64,000 nt of DNA, taken from positions 1,922,001-1,986,000 of the forward strand of contig CBDFGK010000003.1 in NCBI GenBank assembly GCA_965247075.1. Reading direction: 5' to 3'. Shown piece by piece: positions 1 to 7,616 of this stretch. The notes beneath the pieces are model-generated. The model worked only from the letters and a program-made list of their open reading frames with translations, was not told where the DNA came from and made no database searches. The first letter of the stretch is position 1; the number at the start of each line of letters is the position of its first letter. The stretch is from CBDFGK01 sp965247075. Lineage in GTDB: Bacteria > Pseudomonadota > Gammaproteobacteria > Pseudomonadales > Halieaceae. The position numbers and the translations under genes are program-made.

Positions 1-2
1 TC

Positions 3-980
3 CTGGGTGTGTCCGTCTCCAAAAGCCAGGTGGAGCTGAACTACACCAACCCCGGCCCGGCAGCCGGCGGCAACTATGACCTGGATATGACCAGTGTTCA
101 TCCGTACCTGGGCTGGTCAGCAGGGGGTCTGGACTTCTGGGCAACCCTCGGCTACGGCGAGGGCGAACTGGAGATCAGTGCAGACGGGGCGCAGACGGAT
201 ATCGCCTCAAGCGACCTGAGCATGCAGACCCTGGGGCTGGGCGCCAATGGTGTGTTGATGGCAACCGGCACCACCACCGTGCTGCTCAAAACCGAGGCAT
301 TGAGTACCCAACTGGAAGTGGATGCAAGCGAAGAGATAACCGCAATCACTCAGCAAGCCCACCGTGCGCGCATGACCCTGGAAGCGATTCGCGGCCACAG
401 CCTGGATAGCGGCGCACGATTGGAAACCAGCCTGGAAGCCGGCCTGCGCTATGACGGCGGCGACGGCGAGACCGGTGCCGGTGCGGAGCTGGGTGGCGGC
501 CTGCGCTATGCGAACCTTGGCGGGGGCCTGGTGATAGAAGGCAAGGCACGGGCGCTGGTCGGCGGCAAGGGTGATACCGAGGAATGGGGACTCAGCGGGC
601 TGATCACATACAACCCCGCCGCGAACGGGCGCGGCCTGTCATTCAGCCTGACACCCGGTTATGGAGTGACCGCCAGCGGTGTAGAACGACTCTGGCAACA
701 GGGGCTGGATGATGGCCTGGGGGCTCAGGGCGGTACTGATGGCAACAACTACACCCCGAACCTGGACCTCCGTTTGGATTACGGCATGGATGTCTCTGCG
801 ATGCCCGGCCTCGTAACGCCCTACAGTGAGTTCAGCTTCGGCGCCACCGGTGACACCTACCGCCTGGGCCTGCAGTGGCAGCGCAGCAAGTGGTTTGATC
901 TGAAACTTGTCGCCGAGCGTAAAGCAGGCCAGATCACCGCTGACCACCGCATCTACATAGAGGGCGAGATAGTCTTTTAA
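3..980 (+). CDS. Autotransporter beta-barrel, C-terminal part (5' end outside window)
   Basis: The reading frame is open from the left edge, so this is the 3' end of a longer gene. The residues match the C-terminal translocator barrel of large autotransporter/adhesin proteins of marine gammaproteobacteria: a repeated G-Y/aromatic alternation, a conserved HPYLGWSAGGLDFWATLGYG segment near residues 32-51, and a last strand ending in EGEIVF with a terminal Phe, the usual outer-membrane assembly signal. The protein would sit in the outer membrane and export or anchor an upstream passenger that is not visible here. A second, damaged copy of the same barrel lies at 1698-2788. This copy has about 33 more residues in the middle than the second one. 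The family call is firm; the passenger function cannot be given. Confidence 0.8.
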   Translation: MGVSVSKSQVELNYTNPGPAAGGNYDLDMTSVHPYLGWSAGGLDFWATLGYGEGELEISADGAQTDIASSDLSMQTLGLGANGVLMATGTTTVLLKTEALSTQLEVDASEEITAITQQAHRARMTLEAIRGHSLDSGARLETSLEAGLRYDGGDGETGAGAELGGGLRYANLGGGLVIEGKARALVGGKGDTEEWGLSGLITYNPAANGRGLSFSLTPGYGVTASGVERLWQQGLDDGLGAQGGTDGNNYTPNLDLRLDYGMDVSAMPGLVTPYSEFSFGATGDTYRLGLQWQRSKWFDLKLVAERKAGQITADHRIYIEGEIVF

Positions 981-992
981 CCCTGTCATCCT

Positions 993-1039
993 CGCTCTTT
1001 CATCCTGTCATCCCCGCCGCAGGCAGGGATGAAAGAGCG
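993..1039. repeat. Inverted repeat downstream of the autotransporter gene
   Basis: Two perfect 13-base arms (993-1005 and 1027-1039) flank a 21-base loop that itself holds a smaller hairpin, TCATCCC at 1008-1014 with GGGATGA at 1026-1032. It starts 12 bases after the stop codon, so it could end or stabilise the transcript. No run of T follows, so it is not a classical intrinsic terminator. It resembles short repetitive extragenic palindromes. Confidence 0.5.
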
Positions 1040-1221
1040 GTGCAGCCGCGTATAATAACGTGGTGGCGCCACACAAAGGTGTCAACCCAAAGGGTGAACT
1101 TCTTGGTAAGGAATGCGATGATGCTCACAGAGGAACCAGCCGTTCTCCGTATACAGGCGTTTCTCCACCTTTATATATAGTTGGATCAGTGCTATATAAA
1201 TCACACAGGAGACACTGAGCC

Positions 1222-1695
1222 ATGATACTCAACGAAATAATTGCCTTGCTTGGAATGGGCGTAATGATCATCCTCGCCAACTGGCGAATGATGTATTCGC
1301 TGCGCGGTGAAATAGGTGGCCTGCGCGGTGAAATGGGTGGCCTGCGCGGTGAAATGGGTGGCCTGCGCGGTGAAATGGGTGACCTGCGCGGTGAAATAGG
1401 TGACCTGCGCACTGACATGAATGCCAGGTTCGCTACTCTGGACGGCAAGATAGACACTTTGCGCACTGACATGAATACCAGGTTCGCTACTCAAGACGCC
1501 AGGTTCGCTACTCAAGATACCAGGTTCGCTACTCTGGACGGCAAGATAGACACCTTGCGCACTGACATAAACGCAGGATTCGACACCCTGCGTGGCGAAA
1601 TTAATACCAGGTTCACTGCTCAAGATACCAGGTTCACTGCTCAAGACACCAGGTTCGCTACTCTGGACGGCAAGATAGACTCTCTGCGTGGCTGA
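1222..1695 (+). CDS. Membrane-anchored coiled-coil repeat protein, unknown function
   Basis: A 157-residue protein with an AGGAGA ribosome site 12 bases before the ATG. Residues 1-20 form one hydrophobic segment (signal anchor or membrane helix). The rest is almost pure tandem repeat: about five copies of a seven-residue unit LRGE(M/I)G(G/D), then copies of units built on RFAT(Q/L)D and GKIDTLRTD. Such heptad-like, charge-rich repeats predict a long coiled coil. No enzyme motif is visible. It lies between two copies of the autotransporter barrel, which suggests a rearrangement-prone locus. I do not recognise a named family. Confidence 0.6.
   Translation: MILNEIIALLGMGVMIILANWRMMYSLRGEIGGLRGEMGGLRGEMGGLRGEMGDLRGEIGDLRTDMNARFATLDGKIDTLRTDMNTRFATQDARFATQDTRFATLDGKIDTLRTDINAGFDTLRGEINTRFTAQDTRFTAQDTRFATLDGKIDSLRG
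1300..1404 (+). repeat. Five tandem 21-bp coding repeats
   Basis: Five units of 21 bases begin at 1300, 1321, 1342, 1363 and 1384, each starting CTGCGCGGTGAAAT and differing by one or two bases. A sixth degenerate unit starts at 1405. They encode the LRGEMGG heptads. Because the period is a multiple of three, slippage would change copy number without breaking the frame. Confidence 0.85.
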
Positions 1696-1697
1696 CA

Positions 1698-2788
1698 TCT
1701 CCAGCATTCATTATAGCGGACCGGAATGTCAGTGCCATAACGCGGCGCATTGAGCAGGCACGGCTGCCCTCAAGAACGGGTAGCAGTGCCGGCCTCGGCG
1801 GTGCTTCCAGCCTGGCGGAAATCGCCAAATCCCAGGGCAGCACCGTCGCCGATGACCGGTTTGACCTGAAGCGGCTCCTCAACAATTCCAATTTTGTCCT
1901 GCCGCTGAGCGCAACCGGCGCAGGCGCAGCAGACGGCACCCAACTGACCCTGTGGGGTGCGGGCGACTACCGCGACCTGAAAGGTGCTGACGGGGTGCGT
2001 TGGAGTGGCGACCTGTTCATCCGTACCTGGGCTGGTCAGCAGGGGGCCTGGACTTCTGGGCAACCCTCGGCTACGGCGAGGGCGAACTGGAGATCAGTGC
2101 AGACGGGGCGCAAGCGGATATCCCCTCAAGCGACCTGAGCATGCAAACTCTGGGGCTGGGTGCCAACGGTGTGTTGATGGCAACCGGCACCACCACCCTG
2201 CTGCTCAAAACTGAGATTTTGAGTACCCAACTGGAAGTGGATGCAAGCGAAGAGATAACCGCAATCACTCAGCAAGCCCACCGTGTGCGCATGACCCTGG
2301 AAGCCGGCCTGCGCTATGCGAGCGATAGCGGGGGCCTGGTGATAGAAGGCAAGGCACGGGCGCTGGTCGGCGGCAAGGGTGATACCGAGGAATGGGGACT
2401 CAGCGGGCTGATCACATACAACCCCGCCGCGAACGGGCGCGGCCTGTCATTCAGCCTGACGCCCGGTTATGGAGTGACCACCAGCGGTGTGGAACGACTC
2501 TGGCAGCAAGGGCTGGATGATGGCCTGGGGGCTCAGGGCGGTACTGATGGCAACAACTACACCCCAAACCTGGACCTCCGTTTGGATTACGGCATGGATG
2601 TCTCTGCGATGCCTGGCCTTGTGACGCCCTACAGTGAGTTCAGTTTCGGCGCCACCGGTGACACCTACCGCCTGGGCCTGCAGTGGCAGCGCAGCAAGTG
2701 GTTTGATCTGAAACTTGTCGCCGAGCGCGAAGCAGGCACCACCACCGCTGACCACCGCATCTACATAGAGGGCGAGATAGTCTTTTAA
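1698..2788 (+). pseudogene. Decayed second copy of the autotransporter barrel (frameshift and deletions)
   Basis: From 1713 to about 2012 one frame encodes the linker before such barrels (a segment with LLNNSNFVLPLS, then LWGAGDYRDLKGADGVRWSGDL). At about 2012 the sequence jumps straight to the HPYLGW barrel segment in a different frame, so a stretch present in the first copy (YTNPG...NYDLDMTS) is gone and the frame is broken. The barrel then continues open to 2788 and ends in the same EGEIVF. A second deletion removed about 33 residues relative to the first copy. Nucleotide identity to the first copy is very high over the shared part, so the duplication is recent or maintained by conversion. 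A short product starting at TTG 2000 is possible but would lack a signal peptide. Confidence 0.7.
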
Positions 2789-2799
2789 CTGCTCTCACC

Positions 2800-3033
2800 T
2801 CATTCATGGCTTCTCGCCATATCTTCCAGAAAGGGTTGAAGCTCTTCCAGCAACAGAGCCCTGGGCGGCCGCATGGGCAATATCCAGAATGCCGTCAGGC
2901 GCTGATCCGCATCGGTGTACTGGCGGGCAAACCCATTGCCTGCACTGGAGCGAGGTTGTAGCTTGCCGTGCTCAAGCCAGGCCTTGGCCAGACGCTTGAC
3001 CTGAACCCTCGTATAGCCGCTGACGTGGGTCAT
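2800..3033 (-). pseudogene. N-terminal scrap of an integrase-type transposase
   Basis: A 77-residue minus-strand frame begins with a helix-turn-helix-like segment, SGYTRVQVKRLAKAWLEHGK, followed by GFARQYTDADQRLTA. These are the opening residues of a widespread DDE integrase-type transposase. The homology stops after about 50 residues, where the catalytic core should begin, so only a fragment remains. It adds to the signs of rearrangement upstream of thrS. Confidence 0.5.
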
Positions 3034-3054
3034 AAAGCTCTTATGTGAGTGTCA

Positions 3055-3085
3055 TTCATGATGGTATTCATCCTTCCATCATGAA
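3055..3085. repeat. 10-bp perfect inverted repeat upstream of thrS
   Basis: Arms TTCATGATGG (3055-3064) and CCATCATGAA (3076-3085) are separated by 11 bases. It sits between the transposase scrap and the predicted thrS promoter. It could be an operator, a transcript hairpin or an old element end; nothing in the sequence decides between these. Confidence 0.4.
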
Positions 3086-3117
3086 CAGAAATCAGGCTAT
3101 GTCAGTATCATTTCGTA

Positions 3118-3147
3118 TTGGAAGAGGCTAACGCTAACAAATATGCT
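3118..3147 (+). promoter_or_regulatory. Candidate sigma-70 promoter of thrS
   Basis: TTGGAA (3118-3123) and TATGCT (3142-3147) are separated by 18 bases, giving a transcript start near 3154 and a leader of roughly 135 bases before thrS. E. coli thrS is controlled by ThrRS binding to its leader, but no tRNA-like operator was worked out here. Confidence 0.4.
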
Positions 3148-3289
3148 AGAGTGCGCTGCTCATCGAGACCTTCATGCGGCCAGTTGAGGCACACCGGTAT
3201 GGTGCTGCTGGCAGGCGGGTTGGTTGCCGACAGATAAATCCTGCATGTGACCCTTTGTAGGGGCCACCACTGAAAGAGGACTGCACAAC

Positions 3290-5200
3290 ATGCCTGTTAT
3301 TACTTTGCCCGATGGTTCCCAGCGTTCCTTCGAAGAATCTGTATCTGTTCACGACGTCGCCGCCGATATCGGCCCCGGTCTGGCCAAGGCCGCACTGGCC
3401 GGCAAGGTCGATGGCCGCGAGGTTGATACCTCGTTCCTGATTGAGAATGATGCCGCACTGGCCATCATCACCGAGCGCGATGAAGAGGGTCTGGAAATTA
3501 TTCGCCACTCCACTGCGCACTTGCTGGCGATGGCCACTCAGGAGCTGTTTCCCGGGGTGCAGGTCACCATCGGTCCGGTTATCGAAGACGGTTTTTTCTA
3601 CGACTTTGCCTCCGGGCATGGCTTCACGCCGGAAGATCTGGAGAAGATCGAAAAGCGTATGACCGAAATCGTCAACGATGAGTTACGCATTGACCGCCTG
3701 GTGGTTGATCGGGATCAGGCTGTGATGATGTTTCGGCAGATGGGGGAGAACTACAAGGTGCAAATTGTCGAAGAACTGCCGGCGGACGAAGAGATCACTA
3801 TCTACAAGCAGGGCCCCTGGATGGACCTGTGCTGCGGCCCGCACGTGCCCAACACCGGCAAACTGAAAGCCTTCAAGCTGACCAAGGTGGCCGGTGCCTA
3901 CTGGCGTGGTGATTCCAACAATGAAATGCTGCAGCGCATCTACGGTACTGCCTGGCGCAACAAGCAAGAACTCAAGCAATACCTGAACCGCATTGCCGAG
4001 GCGGAAAAACGTGACCACCGCAAAATCGGCAAGAAGCTGAACCTGTTTCACACTCAGGAAGAGGCGCCCGGCATGGTGTTTTGGCACCCACGCGGTTGGA
4101 GCATCTACCAGGCGATTGAGCAATATATGCGCAAGGTACAGCGCGAGCGGGGCTACCGGGAGATCAAGACCCCGCAGATCGTCGACATAAGCCTGTGGGA
4201 GAAATCCGGTCACGCCGACAAATTCGGCGACGAAATGTTTATGCTGGACACCGATGATCGGCACTTCGCCATCAAGCCTATGAACTGCCCCTGCCACGTG
4301 CAGGTGTTTAACCAGGGCCTGAAGAGCTATCGCGATTTGCCACTGCGCCTGGCGGAGTTTGGCTCCTGCCACCGCAACGAGCCCTCCGGTTCCCTGCACG
4401 GCATCATGCGGGTGCGCGGCTTTGTGCAGGACGATGGGCATATTTTCTGTACTGAAGATGCGATTCAGGGCGAAGTATCAGAGTTCATCGATTTTCTGCA
4501 CCAGGTGTACGGCGATTTCTTCGGCGAGCCGGATATGATTTATCGTCTCAGCACCAGGCCGGAGAAACGGGTCGGTAGCGATGCCGATTGGGATCGTGCC
4601 GAGCAAGCACTGGCCGACGCGCTGGATGCCGCAAACCTGCCCTGGAAAACATTGCCGGGTGAGGGTGCCTTTTACGGCCCCAAGATTGAGTTTTCGCTCA
4701 AGGATTGCATCGGCCGAGTCTGGCAGTTGGGCACCATGCAGGTAGATTTCTCCATGCCTGGTCGCCTCGACGCGCAATATGTCGCCGAAGACGGTTCACG
4801 ACAGGTGCCGGTGATGTTGCACCGCGCCATCCTCGGTTCTTTCGAGCGCTTTATCGGTATTCTTGTCGAGCACTTCGAAGGCAACTTCCCGCTGTGGCTG
4901 GCACCGGAGCAGGCTGTAGTGTTGAATATCACCGATAAACACAGCCCCTACGCACAAGAGGTTGCCGCCAGGCTCAACGCGCAGGGTCTGCGTGTGATCA
5001 CTGATGGGCGCAACGAGAAGATCGGCTTCAAGATTCGCGAGCACACCATTCAGCGCATTCCCTACCTGCTGGTGGTGGGTGACAGGGAGATGGAAGAGGG
5101 TACTGTGGCGGTGCGAACCCGCTCTGGCGAAGACCTTGAATCCATGTCGATTGAGGCCTTCGCTGAGCACCTGAATGCCGATGTTGAAGCCAGGCGGTAA
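3290..5200 (+). CDS. thrS: Threonine--tRNA ligase
   Basis: A 636-residue class II aminoacyl-tRNA synthetase that charges tRNA-Thr in the cytoplasm. The order is standard: N-terminal TGS domain (residues 1-60), editing domain with the HxxxH motif at His73/His77 and a downstream CCGPHV, then the catalytic core with zinc-binding NCPCH and motif 2 (CHRNEPSG), and a C-terminal anticodon-binding domain. Length is as in E. coli (642). AAGAGGA precedes the ATG by about 10 bases. It heads the translation cluster thrS-infC-rpmI-rplT-pheST-ihfA conserved across gammaproteobacteria. Confidence 0.97.
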   Translation: MPVITLPDGSQRSFEESVSVHDVAADIGPGLAKAALAGKVDGREVDTSFLIENDAALAIITERDEEGLEIIRHSTAHLLAMATQELFPGVQVTIGPVIEDGFFYDFASGHGFTPEDLEKIEKRMTEIVNDELRIDRLVVDRDQAVMMFRQMGENYKVQIVEELPADEEITIYKQGPWMDLCCGPHVPNTGKLKAFKLTKVAGAYWRGDSNNEMLQRIYGTAWRNKQELKQYLNRIAEAEKRDHRKIGKKLNLFHTQEEAPGMVFWHPRGWSIYQAIEQYMRKVQRERGYREIKTPQIVDISLWEKSGHADKFGDEMFMLDTDDRHFAIKPMNCPCHVQVFNQGLKSYRDLPLRLAEFGSCHRNEPSGSLHGIMRVRGFVQDDGHIFCTEDAIQGEVSEFIDFLHQVYGDFFGEPDMIYRLSTRPEKRVGSDADWDRAEQALADALDAANLPWKTLPGEGAFYGPKIEFSLKDCIGRVWQLGTMQVDFSMPGRLDAQYVAEDGSRQVPVMLHRAILGSFERFIGILVEHFEGNFPLWLAPEQAVVLNITDKHSPYAQEVAARLNAQGLRVITDGRNEKIGFKIREHTIQRIPYLLVVGDREMEEGTVAVRTRSGEDLESMSIEAFAEHLNADVEARR

Positions 5201-5250
5201 AATTAGCCAAGTTGCCTTAAAAAACAAAGGCTTTTCGGCCCTTTTTGGGG

Positions 5251-5279
5251 TTGTGAAACACCGCTAAGCCCTATAGAAT
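5251..5279 (+). promoter_or_regulatory. Candidate promoter between thrS and infC
   Basis: TTGTGA (5251-5256) and TAGAAT (5274-5279) are 17 bases apart. A bulged hairpin follows at 5284-5309 (CAGCT with AGCTG outside, ATCT with AGAT inside), within the leader of infC. Internal promoters before infC are known in E. coli; this one is only a sequence match. Confidence 0.35.
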
Positions 5280-5345
5280 CCGCCAGCTCAGTTATCTGAG
5301 AGATAGCTGTGTGCAACAGAATTTGATTATTTGGAGAGTTAACCA

Positions 5346-5876
5346 ATCAAGAAAGATACCGGCAAGAGCAAGCGAGCGCCGATTAATGACGAAATCGAGG
5401 CCACTGAGGTAAGACTCATTGGTGCCGATGGAGAGCAAGTGGGAATCGTGCCAATGGCCGAAGCCCGCAGTGCCGCAGAGGCAGCCAGTCTTGACCTGGT
5501 GAAGATAACTGATTCAGACCCCATAGTTTGCAAGATCATGGACTATGGAAAACATGTGTTTGAAGCCAAGAAACAAAAGTCTGCTCAAAAGAAGAAGCAG
5601 AAACGCACCCAGATTAAAGAGATGAAATTTCGTCCAGGGACGGAGGACGGAGATTATCAGGTAAAACTACGCAACCTGGTACGTTTCCTTGAAAACGGCG
5701 ATAAGGCCAAGGTAACGCTGCGTTTTCGCGGGCGCGAAATGGCTCACCAGCAAATTGGCATGGAGCTACTCAAGCGAGTAGAAGCTGATCTGGCCGAGTT
5801 AGGTAATGTCGAGCAATTTCCGAAAATGGAAGGTCGACAAATGACTATGGTTATCGCCCCCAAAAAGAAGAACTAG
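5346..5876 (+). CDS. infC: Translation initiation factor IF-3 (ATC start codon)
   Basis: A 176-residue factor that binds the 30S subunit, prevents 50S joining and proofreads the start codon. The N-terminal signature APINDEI and the following VRLIGADGEQVG place the start upstream of the first in-frame ATG or GTG. An in-frame TAA at 5340-5342 closes the frame, leaving ATC at 5346 as the only sensible start. GGAGAG (5333-5338) sits 7 bases before it. The C-terminal half has the usual KFRPGTEDGDYQ and KVTLRFRGREM segments. A rare start codon at infC is the basis of IF-3 autoregulation in E. coli (AUU); here it would be AUC. Confidence 0.93.
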   Translation: MKKDTGKSKRAPINDEIEATEVRLIGADGEQVGIVPMAEARSAAEAASLDLVKITDSDPIVCKIMDYGKHVFEAKKQKSAQKKKQKRTQIKEMKFRPGTEDGDYQVKLRNLVRFLENGDKAKVTLRFRGREMAHQQIGMELLKRVEADLAELGNVEQFPKMEGRQMTMVIAPKKKN

Positions 5877-5934
5877 CGGCCTGTGAATGCCCTAAGTTCT
5901 ATTTTATTTACGTACTGCAAATGCGGAGTTTGAT

Positions 5935-6129
5935 ATGCCTAAAGCAAAAATTCACAGTGGGGCTGCGAAGCGGTTTAAAAAGACTGCTTCCGGTTACAAG
6001 CGCAAGAGCGCTAACAAGAGTCACATTCTGACTAAAATGACCACCAAGCGTAAGCGCCAGTTGCGGGGTACCTCACCGGTACACGCCAACGATAAAGTGC
6101 TTATTGACCGCATGTTGCGGGCTCGCTAA
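5935..6129 (+). CDS. rpmI: 50S ribosomal protein L35
   Basis: A 64-residue, very basic protein with the L35 signature KAKIHSGAAKRFKKTASG at the N-terminus. It assembles into the large subunit. It lies 58 bases after infC and 27 bases before rplT, the normal operon order. GGAG 8 bases upstream fits the ATG. Confidence 0.97.
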   Translation: MPKAKIHSGAAKRFKKTASGYKRKSANKSHILTKMTTKRKRQLRGTSPVHANDKVLIDRMLRAR

Positions 6130-6156
6130 CCGGCCATTTAACCAGGAGAATAGACT

Positions 6157-6513
6157 ATGCCCCGAGTAAAACGTGGAGTGGTGGCCAGACGCCGTCACAA
6201 GAAAGTACTTAAGCAAGCCAAAGGATATTACGGCGCTCGTTCACGCATCTTTCGCGTGGCCAAGCAGGCTGTAACCAAGGCTGGACAATATGCCTACCGT
6301 GACCGTCGTCAGCGCAAGCGTCAGTTTCGCTCACTGTGGATTACCCGTATCAATGCCCAGTCTCGTGCCAATGGCCTGAGCTATAGCCGTTTGATCAATG
6401 GCCTGAAGCAGGCCGGCATCGACCTGGATCGCCGTGTTTTGGCGGACCTGGCGGTACACGACAAGCCGGCATTTACAGTGATCGTGGAGCAAGCGAAGGC
6501 CGCACTGGCCTAA
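6157..6513 (+). CDS. rplT: 50S ribosomal protein L20
   Basis: A 118-residue protein of normal length starting MPRVKRGVVARRRHKKVLKQ, needed for early large-subunit assembly. In E. coli L20 also represses rpmI-rplT translation by binding the mRNA. AGGAG lies 8 bases before the ATG. A strong hairpin with a T run follows the gene. Confidence 0.98.
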   Translation: MPRVKRGVVARRRHKKVLKQAKGYYGARSRIFRVAKQAVTKAGQYAYRDRRQRKRQFRSLWITRINAQSRANGLSYSRLINGLKQAGIDLDRRVLADLAVHDKPAFTVIVEQAKAALA

Positions 6514-6536
6514 GCCCAACCCTACGAAAAGATAAA

Positions 6537-6567
6537 GGGGAAAGGGTTATGCTCTTTCCCTTTTTTT
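6537..6567 (+). terminator. Intrinsic terminator/attenuator between rplT and pheS
   Basis: GGGAAAG (6538-6544) pairs with CTTTCCC (6554-6560) around a short loop and is followed directly by seven T. The A's before the stem pair with the T run and lengthen it. It ends the ribosomal-protein transcript or attenuates read-through into pheST. Only 75 bases separate rplT from pheS and no Phe-rich leader peptide like E. coli pheM is visible. Confidence 0.85.
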
Positions 6568-6588
6568 ATTTTGAGGAAACACAAAGTA

Positions 6589-7608
6589 ATGGAAGATCTC
6601 GAAAACCTGGCCCAACAGGCCAAGGATGCGATCAACGAAGCCATCGACGGGCAGGCGCTGGAGTCGCTGCGTGTTGAGTACCTGGGCAAGAAAGGCCAAA
6701 TCACCGGCTTGCTAAAAGGCTTGGGTAAGTTGTCTGCAGAAGAGCGGCCGGCGGCCGGCGCCAAGATCAATGTGGTCAAGCAGCAACTGCAAGAGCTGAT
6801 CGGTGAGCGCAAAACAGGCATGGAAGCGGCGGCGGTGGCAGAAAAGCTGGGCGCCGAGCGCATCGATGTGACCCTGGATGGTCGCGCTGCCACCGGCGGT
6901 GGCCTGCACCCCATTACCCGCACCATTGAGCGCATTGAAGACTTTTTCGGTGCCATTGGCTTTGAGGCGGTGGAGGGGCCAGAGATTGAAGATGATTACC
7001 ACAACTTCGAGGCCCTCAATATTCCGGAGCACCACCCGGCCCGGGCGATGCACGATACCTTCTATATCAATGAGAGCACGGTGTTGCGCACCCACACCTC
7101 ACCGGTGCAGGTGCGCGTCATGGAAACCCAGGCGCCGCCGATCCGGGTGATCTGTCCCGGTCGCGTCTATCGCTGTGATTCTGACCTGACCCATACCCCG
7201 ATGTTTCACCAGGTCGAAGGCCTGTTGATTGATGAGCAGAGCAGCTTTGCCGATCTGAAGGGCATTGTTGAAGATTTTCTGCATGTATTTTTTGAAAACG
7301 ATGCCCTGCAGGTACGCTTTCGTCCCAGTTACTTCCCCTTCACGGAGCCTTCCGCTGAAGTCGATATCCAGTGTGTGAACTGTGGCGGCGGCGGTTGCAG
7401 GGTGTGCAGCCAGACCGGTTGGCTGGAAATCATGGGCTGCGGCATGGTGCACCCACGCGTTTTTGAGTATTCCAATATTGATGCCGAGCGCTATTCAGGT
7501 TTCGCCTTCGGCATGGGTGTGGAGCGACTGACAATGCTACGCTATGGCGTAAACGATTTGCGCATCTTTTTCGACAACGACCTGCGTTTTCTTGAGCAGT
7601 TCATCTAG
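6589..7608 (+). CDS. pheS: Phenylalanine--tRNA ligase alpha subunit
   Basis: A 339-residue class II catalytic subunit of the alpha2-beta2 enzyme that charges tRNA-Phe. The ATG at 6589 is preferred over an upstream TTG (6571) because GAGGAA lies just before it and the protein then starts MEDLENLA as in the family. The N-terminal coiled coil (about residues 1-85) is followed by the catalytic core with TSPVQVR, the motif 2 region (RVYRCDSDLTHTPMFHQ) and the C-terminal GFAFGMGVERLTMLRYG of motif 3. pheT follows after 8 bases. Confidence 0.97.
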   Translation: MEDLENLAQQAKDAINEAIDGQALESLRVEYLGKKGQITGLLKGLGKLSAEERPAAGAKINVVKQQLQELIGERKTGMEAAAVAEKLGAERIDVTLDGRAATGGGLHPITRTIERIEDFFGAIGFEAVEGPEIEDDYHNFEALNIPEHHPARAMHDTFYINESTVLRTHTSPVQVRVMETQAPPIRVICPGRVYRCDSDLTHTPMFHQVEGLLIDEQSSFADLKGIVEDFLHVFFENDALQVRFRPSYFPFTEPSAEVDIQCVNCGGGGCRVCSQTGWLEIMGCGMVHPRVFEYSNIDAERYSGFAFGMGVERLTMLRYGVNDLRIFFDNDLRFLEQFI

Positions 7609-7616
7609 GGGCCGAT

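Noticed and set aside
1300..1680. Regular repeats suggesting a CRISPR array
   Set aside because: The units are contiguous, in frame and without unique spacers; they encode a coiled coil. The same applies to 41936-42258.
5217..5245. Terminator after thrS
   Set aside because: AAAGG and CCTTT can pair only with a bulge and the T run is inside the stem; too weak to call.
6571..6588. TTG start of pheS at 6571
   Set aside because: It lies at the end of the terminator T run, and the GAGGAA ribosome site is downstream of it; ATG 6589 fits the family.
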